Origin: Talpa occidentalis
Lineage: Eukaryota > Chordata > Mammalia > Eulipotyphla > Talpidae
Direction: 5' to 3'
Assembly: GCF_014898055.3 (NCBI RefSeq)
Contig: NW_023601543.1
Span: 11,307,314 to 11,371,313 of the forward strand
DNA: 64,000 nucleotides
This document shows positions 34,900-54,496 of this stretch, in pieces. Under the pieces are notes generated by a model. The model was not told the DNA's origin. It did not search any database and saw only the letters and a list, made by a program, of their open reading frames with translations. Every line of letters begins with the position of its first letter. Position 1 is the first letter of the stretch. The translations under genes were made by a program, and so were the position numbers.

Positions 34900-36199
34900 A
34901 CATTTGAAGTTTTGAACCATTTGGAATTTACCCTTTTATATGGAGTAAAGGATAAATTTGGCTGTTTTTTCCCCTAGATGGATACTCAGTTTTACTAATA
35001 TTTATTGACTGATCTATCTTCCATTAATCAGGGATGCCATCTTTTGTCAGAAGCTAAATTCTCATCCTCACAGAGTTTTAGAATGAGATGGTGAATATTG
35101 TTTAGTAATGTCAAAGTTTGGATATCTGCTTCCTAATAACCAAGTTTCCTAAGAAAGTAAAGCTTAAAATAAAATAAAAATAAAAAAGGAAAGTAAGCAT
35201 AAAGCTTATTTTCTATTGAAAAAAATAACATACCAAACTTCTGAGAGCACATTGTCCAAACAGAAATGTGGCTGGCTCTTAGCAAAAGAAATAAATTTAG
35301 AGCAAATAAAAACTCAGAGTTACAATTATTTGATCCGATGTTTTTCAGGATAATCTTAGTTTTATTTTATTGAAAAGGACAGCTTGGTATAGAAGAAAGA
35401 ATTCTGATTTAGGTGGCAGGAGGCCAATTGACATTTTTTGTTCTCTTCCTAATGTAATAACAGTGACAACAACAACAAATGCTTAGAACATTGCTGGCCT
35501 ACAGTGAATGCTAAGAACTTTTCTTATATTAATGCATTCCATATATAATTAATGGAAAGTTTGTAAACTGTTACAAATTACACAAATGTTGAAAAGTATT
35601 TTTAATAGACCCTTTGAACTCAGTGAAAGAAGCAAACAAACCCTACACTAGGAGCTACATGCTTGCTGCAAATAGAAAGTATGTGGTTACGTGGTTGGGA
35701 CGAAGGACAGGCTGCTCCACTGGTGCCAGTGGCATGCTGATTATTTTGAACTGAAAAAAAAAAATTGAGAGACAAGATCCAAGAATGATGTTTAGCTTAA
35801 TTATCTACCTCCCTAAAAATAGGAAATAAATGTTCTCTGTAGAAGTCCTGGAGGTGAGAGACAGACTTATCACCCCTGACTAGCATTTACAAGGTCTGTT
35901 TTCGATGCATATGTAAATAATCTGCCAAATTCCCTTTTTTAACATCTCAGTTTCTTTTGATATGTTTTTTTCCCCCCAGAATTATAGTCCCTTTAAAAAA
36001 CTATATAATCTTACTGGAGAAAGGAAATAATTGATTCATAGTCTGTGGGCCTCTGTGCACATAATTAAAATTTGTCTTCTCTCTTGCTAATCTCTCATGT
36101 TAGCTTATTATTATGCCAGCCAAAAAAACCAAAGAGGGCAAGAGAGAATTTCCCCCAAGTTTCCTCTTCAGATACAAAGTAGAATGATGATCAGGGATA

Positions 36200-36600
36200 G
36201 CCTGTGGATTGCTAGCTCTCCAGCCTTCACCTTACTTCATGTTTTTGAGCCTTTGCTTATGCTGTTACCTAGTTCTGAATCATCCCCCTGCTCTCTCCCC
36301 CCCTCCACCTCCCGGGCAAACACAGAAGTATTCCCACTTCTTTTCTTTAAGGACCATCTCAAATGTCATCTCCTGGCTTCTCTTTCAGGTAAAATTATTC
36401 ATGTAGTCTTCTAATTCCATAGAACTCTATATATAGCAGCATGCATTACAATAGAGGTAGCTTAAATATTTGTCCCATAAATGCACTTGAATTTGTTGAG
36501 GGCAGGGCCCGTGCATTATTCATCTTTGTAGTTTGTGTAGCTCCTGACGTAATTCCTGGCCTATAATAGGCATTCAGCTGAAAGAAAATAATAAAGGTTT
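36200..36600 (+). mobile_element. L2 fragment in intron 1
   Basis: 'ttgagcctttgcttatgctg', 'aaggaccatctcaaatgtca' and the 3' part 'tttgttgagggcagggcccg', 'cataataggcattcag'-like sequence. Confidence 0.65.
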
Positions 36601-37765
36601 GCATACATGACTGTACAGTATCCTATTTGATAAAAGTTGGAAAGTACTCAATCAGAAGTAAAGCACGTAAGTCCTAGAGCTGGTAAAACCAAGCAATTTA
36701 ATCAAATATTACATACATTTCTCTGTGAATGTATGAGAACCTGAATGCAAAGCATTACAACGGTTTATGGCCTATTTTAAAGGTGTGATCTACAGGGGTG
36801 AAAATCAGTCATTTTCTCTGATGGTATGGTTTAGCTTTTGCATTTTATTTTTAAAAGCCACACTTAGGGTGCTAGCTAAATAAGAGTGGTGTTGATTAAA
36901 ATTAGATTGGGAAATAAACACAGAAATATCACACTTATCAGACAGTCAGACTTCTGCCAGCTACAACTATCTGGACCATATTCAAGAACCCCAGAAGGAA
37001 TCCAGAAAGGTCTCTCAAGTTGGAAGAAAAGAGTTGTCATGAAGCTTGTGTACTTGAAGCAGGAGGGGAGGCAGTGTGCCACTCAGATGCCAAAGCCTAC
37101 TCACTGCCTTTGAATTTTCATAGAAAACGCCAAGGACCGCTTAGTCAGTTTGGATATTCAACTGCTTTGCAAGAATTTTTTACTTGTCTTGAGCTTCAGT
37201 AGAAAAAAAGATTAAAAGGACTCTCCCTTCCATGTTGCCAGAAGGCACTAACTCTTGTAAAGCACTGTTGAAAGAGTGTAAAAGGCATTCTCTTGTTTTT
37301 CTCTCATAAATCATGGCAACTTACTTTGTTTTCCACTTTTTAGTCTTAAAGAATTCTGATTGGCTCACATAAAATCAATTGTGAAATAGTTAATTCTACT
37401 TTAGAAAATGAAGTTTCAAAAGAGTGGTTTTACCTCTTGAAAGGGGATGATTGATTTGATATGGAAAAAACCTTCTTTATTCCCTTATTCAAGTATTTAT
37501 GTAACTTATCATGAGGTGGAGTCTTGAATGTGAAAGGAGCATGTGTAAATTTCTTTGCATCATTTGGTAAAAGCTATGTAAGTAAACCTGAAGAAAAAAA
37601 AATGAAAAGGCATGTTGAAATGCTTTGGGGGGCACATGCTTTTGTGAAGAGATGAGAGCTTATCAAAACAGGTATCAGTTTTCTTTCTCTCTTCTTTTCT
37701 TTCTAGATTGCCAAAATGCTTTGGAGCTTTTAACTGACTTTAAGAAAAGTCCAAAGTAGACTTGA

Positions 37766-46435
<8,670 letters not shown>

Positions 46436-46818
46436 GTAAGGAGTTCAGTTGACTTCTGAAGTACATTTATCTTGAAAATATGAATGTGGACTGCCTTTTA
46501 TCTCGATTTCACTCCATTAACATGCTACAAACTATTGAATGACTAATAATAATTGCAAATGCATAATATATATTTTAAATTACTCTATAATTTTATTCAA
46601 AGGACTCCAGCATATTATGTTACAGACAGCAAGGATTCTGCTGAATGACACCTACAAAATTATTTGAAGAAATTCGTTTTGTATCTAAACCTCTCATGAA
46701 AAAGACTTTAATTAAAACACTTGTTATTTTCTCATTGTTTTTCCTAATTCACTTTTATTGTTAAGGTCATGTGTCCTTCCAAGCTAAAGGCCTAAAAGAG
46801 CAAACTGATCAGGCTAAA

Positions 46819-46824
46819 AATAAA
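46819..46824 (+). terminator. Proximal candidate poly(A) signal of MOSPD1
   Basis: AATAAA about 390 nt after the stop codon, within an A-rich stretch. Use here would give a short 3' UTR isoform. A further AATAAA occurs at 47090-47095. Confidence 0.4.
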
Positions 46825-47857
46825 ATTAAAATTTAGTTCCTAGCTACCATCAATGTTACTATGTAAGTCATACCTTGTCCTGTATAATTATAAACAACTT
46901 CCATGGTGTTTCTAAAATAAGAGTTTTGCAGTTAATGTGTGGAGGGTATAAAGAGAGCATAAAATACTGAGCAATCATGTGTATCCTAGTGTTTCCTAGA
47001 AGACAGGACACATTTAATTCATCTGGTGAACTACAAAATAGATTGTGGTCTAGACACCAAGGATATGGTTTTTTTTTTTTTATTAAGCTAATAAAAGTAG
47101 GTTGATCTCTTGATTGGTCTAAGAATTCTAAAGGAAGGGAGACATAGGTTCACCCTGACTTTACCTCTAGACAATATTTTATGTTAATAAGGGAAAATCA
47201 CTTTATCCCTTCTCCCCAGACCCTTGCCTGACTGTAAGCAACCAGCCCAGATTGGGGCTACTAGATGCTGGGTGGTTTATGTGGAGATGACTGTTCACTG
47301 TTATACTCGAAGCCAAGTGTAGAAAATCAGTGATTTCTGTGTCTATTTTATATCAGACACTGAGACATTTTTTAAGTGTGTATTTATTATTAAAACAACT
47401 GAACCAAAAATGTCCCCAAAGCACAACTATTTACATTTATCTATAGCCTCTTCTAATCTCTAACATATATTGTCGTTATAACTGATCTTTTGATTTAGGA
47501 TTTTTATCTGAGAGCACAATGTATTAAGAGTCTCTTGAAAATCATCTTTCAGATCTTTTTACAGAAAGAATTTAATGCACTGCTACCATTGTATTCTCAA
47601 AGAATATACGTCAACATAAAATGTATGCCTGAGGTTGTTTTCTGCAGGAAACGGTACTCTGCTTCTCAACTAAAAGCTTTTATGTAAACCCTTTCCTAGA
47701 AAATCCTCATTGTTTAACCATTTGGGAGCATAAATCATCAAGCAGATTTGTCTGTACATTGTGTAATGACTGAAAAGCACATACATGTAATCTGTTTTGA
47801 ACTTTGTAAAAACAACTTCTATTTGGAGACTATCCTTGTTTATCCATCTCAAAGTCT

Positions 47858-47910
47858 TGTGTGTATGTGTGTGTGTGTGCACATGTAAGTGCATGCACGT
47901 GTGTGTGTGA
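47858..47910. repeat. GT-rich tract in the MOSPD1 3' UTR
   Basis: Two (GT)n runs separated by GCACATGTAAGTGCATGCAC. Confidence 0.8.
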
Positions 47911-47943
47911 GAACACATTGTAAAGAACAGATAAAACAAAAAA

Positions 47944-47949
47944 AATAAA
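47944..47949 (+). terminator. Distal candidate poly(A) signal of MOSPD1
   Basis: AATAAA in an A-rich stretch, about 1.5 kb after the stop, followed 35-60 nt downstream by T-rich and GT-containing sequence that could serve as the downstream element. Total mRNA length with this signal would be about 2.4 kb. Confidence 0.5.
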
Positions 47950-48129
47950 ATATAATGGAGAGCTGAGTTTCACATTGATTTACACATTTTATTTGGGTTA
48001 CCTCTGAGGCACTCAAAGTTTTAGTCTATTTCCTAAAGCTCCTATTTCTAAGTCTCTTATTCCTGTTAAATGGGGAAAATAAGGGAATTATGTGAGCTAA
48101 AAGGTCTTGAATTTAATTGACCAAGGGAA

Positions 48130-48640
48130 TTAATTTTTTTTTTAATTTTTGCATAGGTAACAGTCACATGCTTCAAAAGTCAAAAACTATAATAAGGTAT
48201 ACAGTGAAAAATCACTCTTGAGCATCCCTGTCCATCCTATTCCCTATCTGCTCAGCCTCATACAAGTGACCACTTGTATTAGTTTAAATATGCTTCCACT
48301 GTTTCTTTATCCAAACACACATTTTATGCTTTTATGTGGAAGCAGTAACGTTCTATATACTATGCTAATACTATACCTAGCTTTTTTTTCACTTAACACT
48401 ATGTCCTAGAGCATTTTCTATATCAATAATTATAGATGTATAATAGTTTTTGTATGGCTTGTAGCTCATAATTCATTTTTACCAGCTCCTCCTAACCGGC
48501 TCTACCAGCAATGCATGAGAGAGCCTGTTCTCCCAGTCTCATCAGCTATGTGTTCTGCCAATTTGATAGGAACTTTTCTTACAAGTGAGATTGACCATCT
48601 TTTCATGGAGCTATGATTTCATAGTCTTTGCTGCTCCCAC
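48130..48640 (-). mobile_element. L1-type fragment, antisense
   Basis: 'ttttttcacttaacactatg', 'cctagagcattttctatatc' and 'gacaagtgagattgacc'-like sequence are the reverse of an old L1 3' region. It begins just after the MOSPD1 3' end. Confidence 0.6.
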
Positions 48641-48848
48641 CCCCAACTCTGCTTTCTTGTGGGTGGGTATTTTATTTCCTTATTGCCTTGTAGAAGCTCT
48701 TTGTGATAAATTGCAAGTATTTCCTTCCAGTTTAGCAATTTTGTTTTGAATTTGTTTACGGTATTTTTACCAAGTGAAACTTACTCTGGGGTAACTGAAT
48801 TTACAAATCTTTCATGGTTCTGGATTTTGAATCAGAAAACCCTATCCT

Positions 48849-49125
48849 GGGCCTCCCCGGTGGCGCAGCAGGTTGAGCACCACCCTGTGAAGCTGTCCGC
48901 AGCCTCTGCAGTGCGGTTTTGATTCCCGGCCAGCCAGGGAGAAACCCACATGGCGCGGCAGACCTCTCCTGCCTTGCCCGCTGCTCCCCTCAGTAGTGTC
49001 TTCGGTCCATCTGCCTGTTTTGCTCCCCGCTCTGTCTTTGGTGAATTCTCTCACCCCCCCACCCCCGCACCTCTGACTGTACCCCAGTTCTTGTATAAAT
49101 AAATAAATCTTTAAAAAGAAAAAAG
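48849..49125 (+). mobile_element. tRNA-derived SINE, intermediate between types A and B
   Basis: 5' end GGGCCTCCCCGGTGGCGCAG as type B, but the 3' end reads CACCTCTGACTGTACCCCAG and TTCTTGTATAAATAAA, nearer type A. Flanks AAAACCCTATCCT and AAAATCCTACCCT. Confidence 0.95.
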
Positions 49126-49139
49126 AAAATCCTACCCTA

Positions 49140-49830
49140 CCCCAAGCTTAGAAATCATAGCTATGCAACTACCAGTTAGAAGATAATAATGAAGAGGACA
49201 ATTCATTTACAATAGCAAAAAATTAAAAAATCCTAAGTTTAAAGTTTCTAAAAAGTTCAAAGCCTTCTAATAAGGGAGACTACACAACACTCCTGGAAAC
49301 ATAAGCCAGACTTGAATAAATGGAAAGATCTGGGATATTCTTGGATCTATAGTCTTGACATAGCTTGTACTTCTTCCAAAATTATGTAAACCTAACATGA
49401 TTTCAATGAGAATACCAAGAGGTTTGGGATAAATTGATTTTAGATTCTAGAGAATGAGGTATAGCTAGGAAACTTCAAAAACAAGAGTAAGGGAAAGTTT
49501 TTTCCAGCGATTAAAATATAAGCTCAATAATTCCAACTGTGTGGCATTGGCACATGAATAGACAGTGGAAAAGAATTGGAAGTACAGAAGTAGACACGCA
49601 AATTCCCGGGAATCTGGTGTACTAAAGGTGTCATTGCAGATCAGTGGAGGGAAAAAGTGTGCTGGTCCATAAATGGCATGAAAAAAACTGGATAGTTATC
49701 TAGAAAACAATGAAGTTGGAATGCTGCATCCGTCAGGATAAACTCCAAATGAATCACAAATTTAAAACAAATGAAACCATAAGGGTGCTAGACAACAATC
49801 TGGAAGAATGAAATCCTTTATCATCTTGGG
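49140..49830 (+). mobile_element. L1 ORF2 3' portion, sense, degenerate
   Basis: 'cttgacatagcttgtacttc', 'ggtgtcattgcagatcagtg', 'aaactggatagttatctaga' and 'gataaactccaaatgaatca' are in L1 ORF2 order. Multiple stops. Confidence 0.75.
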
Positions 49831-51639
49831 AGGAGTTTATTTTTATGGTCCTGTAGCCGTATTTCAAATCACAGTGTAACCAGTGCCTCTCCTTGACTGT
49901 TATTTCCCTCTCTCCTCAGTGTGTAATTTATCAGCTTTGTAAAGGAACCCCCCCAAAAAAATGAGTTTCCACAGTAGATTTCCAGAATCATAAAAGTTGC
50001 ACCCTTCCTAGAAGATTACTTAATTCGTGTCACTTAAATCCTCCTCTTTAATTGAAAACCTGCCACCCTTTGACAGGCTGTAATCAACAAGAACAAGGTG
50101 CCTGACAAGCCATCACTGTCTGCACTGCCGGGACTGGGGTGTGTGTTGGCTCAGGGAAGGGTGGCGATGAAATCGTACTTCCGACAGCATGTGATCCAAT
50201 TCCATTTGTGTGGTCCACTCCACAAATGCCACAGTAGTCAGGGGGGACCGCTTTGTAAGTCATCAGAGACAAGGGACCTGGGCTGGCTCTTAAAGGGTGA
50301 GCTTGATTTATATACAGAGAGGGTTGAGTTCACAAGAAAAGGCCCACAGAGTGTGTCAGAGGTGAGGAGAGCTTGTTTTGAAACAATTTTCAGGGAGATA
50401 TTTGACACCGTGATGCATGTGCCATTATTTCCTGTGCACCATGAAGGAAAAAATGTTTCTGCCATGACTAAAGGGGCTGAGCAAAGACTAATGAGGAAAG
50501 AAGCAAGCTTACACCAAGGGCACAGGTATGACAAAGTTGAATCAGGGACGCAGTAAAGAAGGAGCTGTCACCCTCCAGACAAATCTGAATCATCCTGAAA
50601 GCAGCCAGCGAACAGGAAACGCTCGGCAAGCAGCACGGTGATAGTTGTAATTATCTGTCACCGCAGGTGTTTCTGCCACCTCGAAATCGTTAGGCCTGCA
50701 CAATTCTGCCACGCGAGTCCATTTCAAAAGGAGTTGGAAAAGTCAGCATTTGAAGTTTCAGGTTTCTGGAAGGGATTCTGGAAATGAGCGTCTCCTTAGA
50801 CATTTGCATTCCCTGAACAACATAGTGGAAAGACTGGATAGCAGCAGCCCAGGAGACACCTACAGGGTTTCCACATGAACACGGAAAAAGATGATGGAAG
50901 ATTTCAAGTAGCACCTAAAGAATTGATATTTTGAGAGAACATGAATAAAAGGAACATTTTAAAATAGACCTAGAGGAAATTTTTTTTTCCGGTGTGGGGA
51001 GGGGACAGACCATGTAGCTGTAGTAGAAGAGTCAAATGGAGGCTCTCTCAGAGCCTAGCCCATTATCCCAGCAACAGGATGTCAAGTTAGGGATCATTTC
51101 ATTAGGAAAATATCTGCGACACCTATAATCTGTGATAGGTGATAAACAACATACCAGAGCAGAACATTACTCTTCAGGATAAAATAAAAAAGAGTTGACC
51201 CAGCTTGGGCCACTGGGGAGAGGCTTTGTCCAGTTGTCACATCAAAGACCCTTTAAGTAATCCATAGGCAGAAAAAAGGAATCTAGGACACTGATTTGGA
51301 GAGGCTTTATATGACCCAGACAGAGAACAAAGAAATGCGAACAGATTACTCTACAGTGGCTATTTTGTTCATTTAGTTTCTTTCTGATCTGCCCCTGTCA
51401 CTTCATTATACAAAACATGCCCCCCCCAAATTAAAGTGGCCCCTACCCTGGGCTATATCAGCTCAGTGCCTAATAAAACCTGGGCCCATCAAGGAAGATG
51501 GTGATGGGGAATGTCCAGCTCATTAAACGTGTTTTCCAATTACCTGGGCGAGTCCTCTGTGAATCACTGACTTAATAAACACAGAGGCTGGGCAGTTCGG
51601 GTAGTTGGGGAAAAGTCCTGAGAAGACAATAAACTGAAA
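49831..51639. other. Repeat-poor block, possible conserved non-coding sequence
   Basis: No SINE, LINE or LTR is recognised in 1.8 kb. 50630-50700 holds a TAATTA core and CAGGTG E-box spaced by 14 nt. A frame of 152 codons (50098-50556) starts with GTG; the first in-frame ATG is at 50167. No domain is recognised and no flanking exon structure is seen, so I do not call it a gene. Confidence 0.4.
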
Positions 51640-51910
51640 AGAAACACATGGTATGATTTCGCTTACATGAAGAAGAAAAAGAAAGAAAACCAAAACACAT
51701 TCTTAGACCCTAAGGGGTTACCAGGAGGGCCGGCGGTGGAGGTGGGGCTTGGGTAAATCAGGTTAAAGGGATTAATTGTATGTTGATGCACAGAAACTAG
51801 ACTCTGGGTGGTGATCATAATGTATATACAGATGTTGCTTTATAAGACTGTACACCAGAAACCTTTATAATGTTATAAACCAACATTACTTCAATAACAA
51901 AAAAATTTTG
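51640..51910 (+). mobile_element. L1 3' UTR end, sense
   Basis: 'ttgatgcacagaaactagac', 'gtggtgatcataatgtatat' and 'ccaacattacttcaataaca' then an A-rich end. Confidence 0.8.
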
Positions 51911-52491
51911 AAAGAACACATGAGGTGATTTCTTGAGGATGTAGACAGATTTTAGTCCACCAAGTTAGAGAAAAACAATGTAAAATTCATCCTGACAAAA
52001 CGAAGTGTGAACTATGCTAATGTTAAGGAGGGGAAATGTGCTGAGCTCTAGGGTGGATGACTGAATGCAAACGCACACGCGAGTCTGCTACAGAAAAAGG
52101 CACAGATGAAACCCCACAGTATGTTCCTTTTGTACTATCATAAGTCACCAGAGGCAAGGCTAGGTAGGAATGGATTTATTTGGAGAATTGAAAGAAAAGC
52201 CATCTCTCTCCTAATGAGCATGTTTTTGGAAATAATCACTGTATTAGTTAACCTGCATTTTCTGCTGTTCTCGGGATGTTGGGAAACAGGTGTTTCTTGT
52301 TTGTTTGGGTTTTTAAAAATAGACTTCATTATTTAGAGCAGTTTTGCTTCACAGTAAAATTGAGCAGAAAGTACAGAGAGTTCCCGTATACCCCCCAACA
52401 CACACACACCTCCTCTATGCACATCCCACGTGGTACAATTGTTACAGTCGAACCTGCACTGATACAACATTATCACCCAGAGTCCATACTT

Positions 52492-52987
52492 TATATTTGT
52501 GTTCACTATTGGTGTTGTACACTCTGTATGTTTGGACAAATACATAAATGACATGTAGTGATCATTATAGTAGGTATTTTTTAAAAAAGTATTTAGAGTT
52601 TTTCTTTTTTTTAGATTTATTTTATTTATTTATGTATACAAGAGCTGGGGTACAGGCCAGAGGTGCTAGGGGTGAGAGGATTCACCAGAGACAGACTGGG
52701 GAGCAGAACAGGCAGATCTACTGAAATACACTGCTGAGGGGAGCAGCGGGCGACACAGGAGAGGTCTGCTGCGCCATGTGGGTCAGCTCCCTGCCTGGGG
52801 ATTGAACTGGTGCTACAGTGGCTGGCGATAGCTTCACGGTACTGAGCCTTAACCCCTTGTGCCACCAGGGAGGCCCCCCTATTATAGTATGTATTGAGTC
52901 ATTTCACTGCCCTAAAAATCCTCTGTTGAGGTTTTCCTTTTTATCTTAAAAAATATAGCAAATGTTAAATGTACAAATGCAGGGGTC
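52492..52987. repeat. Segmental duplication, copy 1
   Basis: Matches 53999-54496 over its whole length, including an entire SINE. I count about ten substitutions by eye (near 2 percent). The right end falls in the first seven bases of the SINE at 52982. Confidence 0.95.
52579..52880 (-). mobile_element. tRNA-derived SINE, type A (in duplication copy 1)
   Basis: Flanks ATTATAGTAGGTATT (52564) and ATTATAGTATGTATT (52881). Present in both copies of the duplication, hence inserted first. Confidence 0.96.
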
Positions 52988-53252
52988 TCCCTGGTGGCAT
53001 AGGGGGTTAAGTGTCAGCAGTGTGAGGCTGTCCACAGCCACTGCAGCACGAGTTTGATCCCCAAGCAGGAAGGTGACCCACATGGTATAGCAGTCCTCTC
53101 CTGACTCACCTGCTGCTCCCCTATGCAGTGTATTTCAGTCAGTCTGCCTGTTCTGCTCCCCACTCCGTCTCTGGTGAATCCTCTCATCCCCCACACCTCT
53201 GGCCTGTATCCCAGTTCTTGCATGCATAAATAAATAAATCTTTAAAAAAAAT
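52982..53252 (+). mobile_element. tRNA-derived SINE, type A, at the duplication border
   Basis: Exact 15-bp duplication AAATGTACAAATGCA (52967-52981, 53253-53267). 5' end GGGGTCTCCCTGGTGG. Confidence 0.96.
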
Positions 53253-53502
53253 AAATGTACAAATGCAAAGAGAATAATATAATGAATCCTTCCCATGTAC
53301 CTATCACCTCCTTCAGAAATGATCAACTATGGCCAATATCGAGGTGATACATTTTGTAAAAGGCTACAGGAACATAGCTATTGGCTGATGGTATGGCTTT
53401 GGTGGAAAAAAGGGATTTTTTAAATGCATGATTGAATTGTTCTGTGTTGACCATGGAAAAAGCACCAGTTGTAATAGACACTTTGCAAGTGATACCTCTG
53501 AT

Positions 53503-53668
53503 ACTCCAAGTGTGATGTGTGCACTAGCCACATGGGCATCACTTGGAGCTTATTGGCAATGAAGAATCTCCCAGCCCACCCCAACCCTAATGAATCAGGG
53601 TTGGCTGCTTAACAAGATCCCCACGTGATCTGCACGTGCATTAAATGTTAAGATGCACTGACTGCCAC
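53503..53668 (+). mobile_element. MER5-type hAT (Charlie) element
   Basis: 'tactccaagtgtgatgtgtg', 'gggcatcacttggagcttat', 'aacaagatccccacgtgatc' and 'taagatgcactg' at the end. Confidence 0.8.
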
Positions 53669-53689
53669 ACCCTGGGTAGACACTTGAAA

Positions 53690-53845
53690 TAGCCTTGTAA
53701 CCACTCATTGACAACACTGAAGGCAGATATTATCATACCCACTTTACAGAAGAGATGGCTGAAGCTCATAGATATGATTTGGCCTTTCCAAGCTCTCACA
53801 GCTTGGTTTCAGAATTTATGATTTTACCACTCAGAGCCTGCTGTC
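53690..53845 (-). mobile_element. MIR fragment
   Basis: 'cccactttacagaagagatg' and 'gctgaagctcatagatatga' are in reverse MIR order. Confidence 0.7.
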
Positions 53846-53998
53846 TCCCAGATAGGGAGTTCACTTTGGGGGCAACTTAGCCAGAAAGAAATGGAGATGG
53901 CAAGTGTTTACACAACACAAAAATAACCAGTCATCTCCACAACAACAAGAGAAAACCAAACGGTTTGCTCTCTGTAATTGCTGCTGCACTGATAGGCC

Positions 53999-54496
53999 TA
54001 TATTTGTGTTCACTTTTGGTGTTGTACACTCTGTATGTTTGGACAAATATATAAATGACATGTAGTGATCATTATAGTATGTATTTTTTTAAAAAGTATT
54101 TAGAGTTTTTCTTTTTTTTTAGATTTATTTTATTTATTTATGTATACAAGAGCTGGGGTATAGGCCAGAGATGCTAGGGGTGAGAGGATTCACCAGAGAC
54201 AGAGTGGGGAGCAGAACAGGCAGATCTACTGAAATACACTGCTGAGGGGAGCAGCGGGCGACACAGGAGAGGTCTGCTGCGCCATGTGGGTCAGCTCCCT
54301 GCCTGGGGATTGAACTGGTGCTACAGTGGCTGGCGATAGCTTCACGGTACTGAGACTTAACCCCTTGTGCCATCAGGGAGGCCCCCCCTATTATAGTATG
54401 TATTGGGTCATTTCACTGCCCTAAAAATCCTCTGTCGAGGTTTTCCTTTTTATCTTAAAAAATATAGCAAATGTTAAATGTACAAATGCAGGGGTC
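53999..54496. repeat. Segmental duplication, copy 2
   Basis: Ends ...CAAATGCAGGGGTC then leaves homology. The last bases AGGGGTC belong to the SINE at 52982 rather than to its empty site (which would read AAAGAG), so the copy derives from the SINE-bearing locus. TGCACTGATA just upstream (53984-53993) also occurs in copy 1, suggesting a small deletion beside the left border. Confidence 0.95.
54086..54389 (-). mobile_element. tRNA-derived SINE, type A (in duplication copy 2)
   Basis: Same insertion as 52579-52880, duplicated with its flanks; GCCATCAGG replaces GCCACCAGG. Confidence 0.96.

Larger units (their letters stand above)
33510..35090 (-). mobile_element. L1 fragment, antisense, split by a SINE, in intron 1
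   Basis: On + it shows 'aatgaatcccctattaatgg', 'acagcctggctgttttccaa', 'gttgtgctttttgccatgca', 'agatggatactcagttttac' and 'cagggatgccatcttttgtc', the reverse of the distal part of L1. The locally duplicated palindromic segment at 33690-33750 lies within. Confidence 0.75.
26424..37706 (+). other. MOSPD1: MOSPD1 intron 1
   Basis: An 11.3-kb intron in the 5' UTR. It starts in the CpG island and contains an L2 with a MER5-type insertion (29110-29890), three SINE copies, a long antisense L1 (33510-35090) and a second L2 (36200-36600). In 27330-29100, 29890-30600, 30880-32370, 35090-36190 and 36600-37700 I see no recognisable gene; these are AT-rich sequence with occasional MIR-like fragments and the G-rich tracts at 31427-31470 and 31838-31868. 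Confidence 0.85.
26413..37737 (+). other. Upstream ORF in the MOSPD1 5' UTR, split by intron 1
   Basis: If exon 1 (ending 26423) is joined to exon 2 (starting 37707), the ATG at 26413-26415 reads MWPRLPKCFGAFN and stops at TGA 37735-37737, 70 nt before the main ATG. A second uATG at 37716 in another frame reads MLWSF then TAA. Such uORFs usually lower translation of the main frame; whether this one is used or conserved is unknown. Confidence 0.5.
46436..47965 (+). other. MOSPD1: MOSPD1 3' UTR (3' end approximate)
   Basis: AT-rich sequence follows the TGA, without SINE or recognisable LINE for 1.5 kb. That absence, in a window with a SINE every 2.3 kb, suits a retained UTR. It holds a GT-rich tract at 47861-47910. 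The distal end is placed after the AATAAA at 47944; a shorter UTR is possible. Confidence 0.6.
52310..53340 (-). mobile_element. L1-type fragment, antisense, carrying two SINEs
   Basis: 'gagagttcccgtataccccc', 'catccc..tggtacaattgttac' and 'tggtgttgtacactctgtat' on +, continuing as 'ctgccctaaaaatcctctgt' after the first SINE and 'cccatgtacctatcacctcc' after the second. Confidence 0.75.

Noticed and set aside
50098..50556. 152-codon frame on the plus strand
   Set aside because: It starts with GTG; the ATG-initiated part has 130 codons, no domain and no exon context. Kept only as part of a finding on the repeat-poor block.
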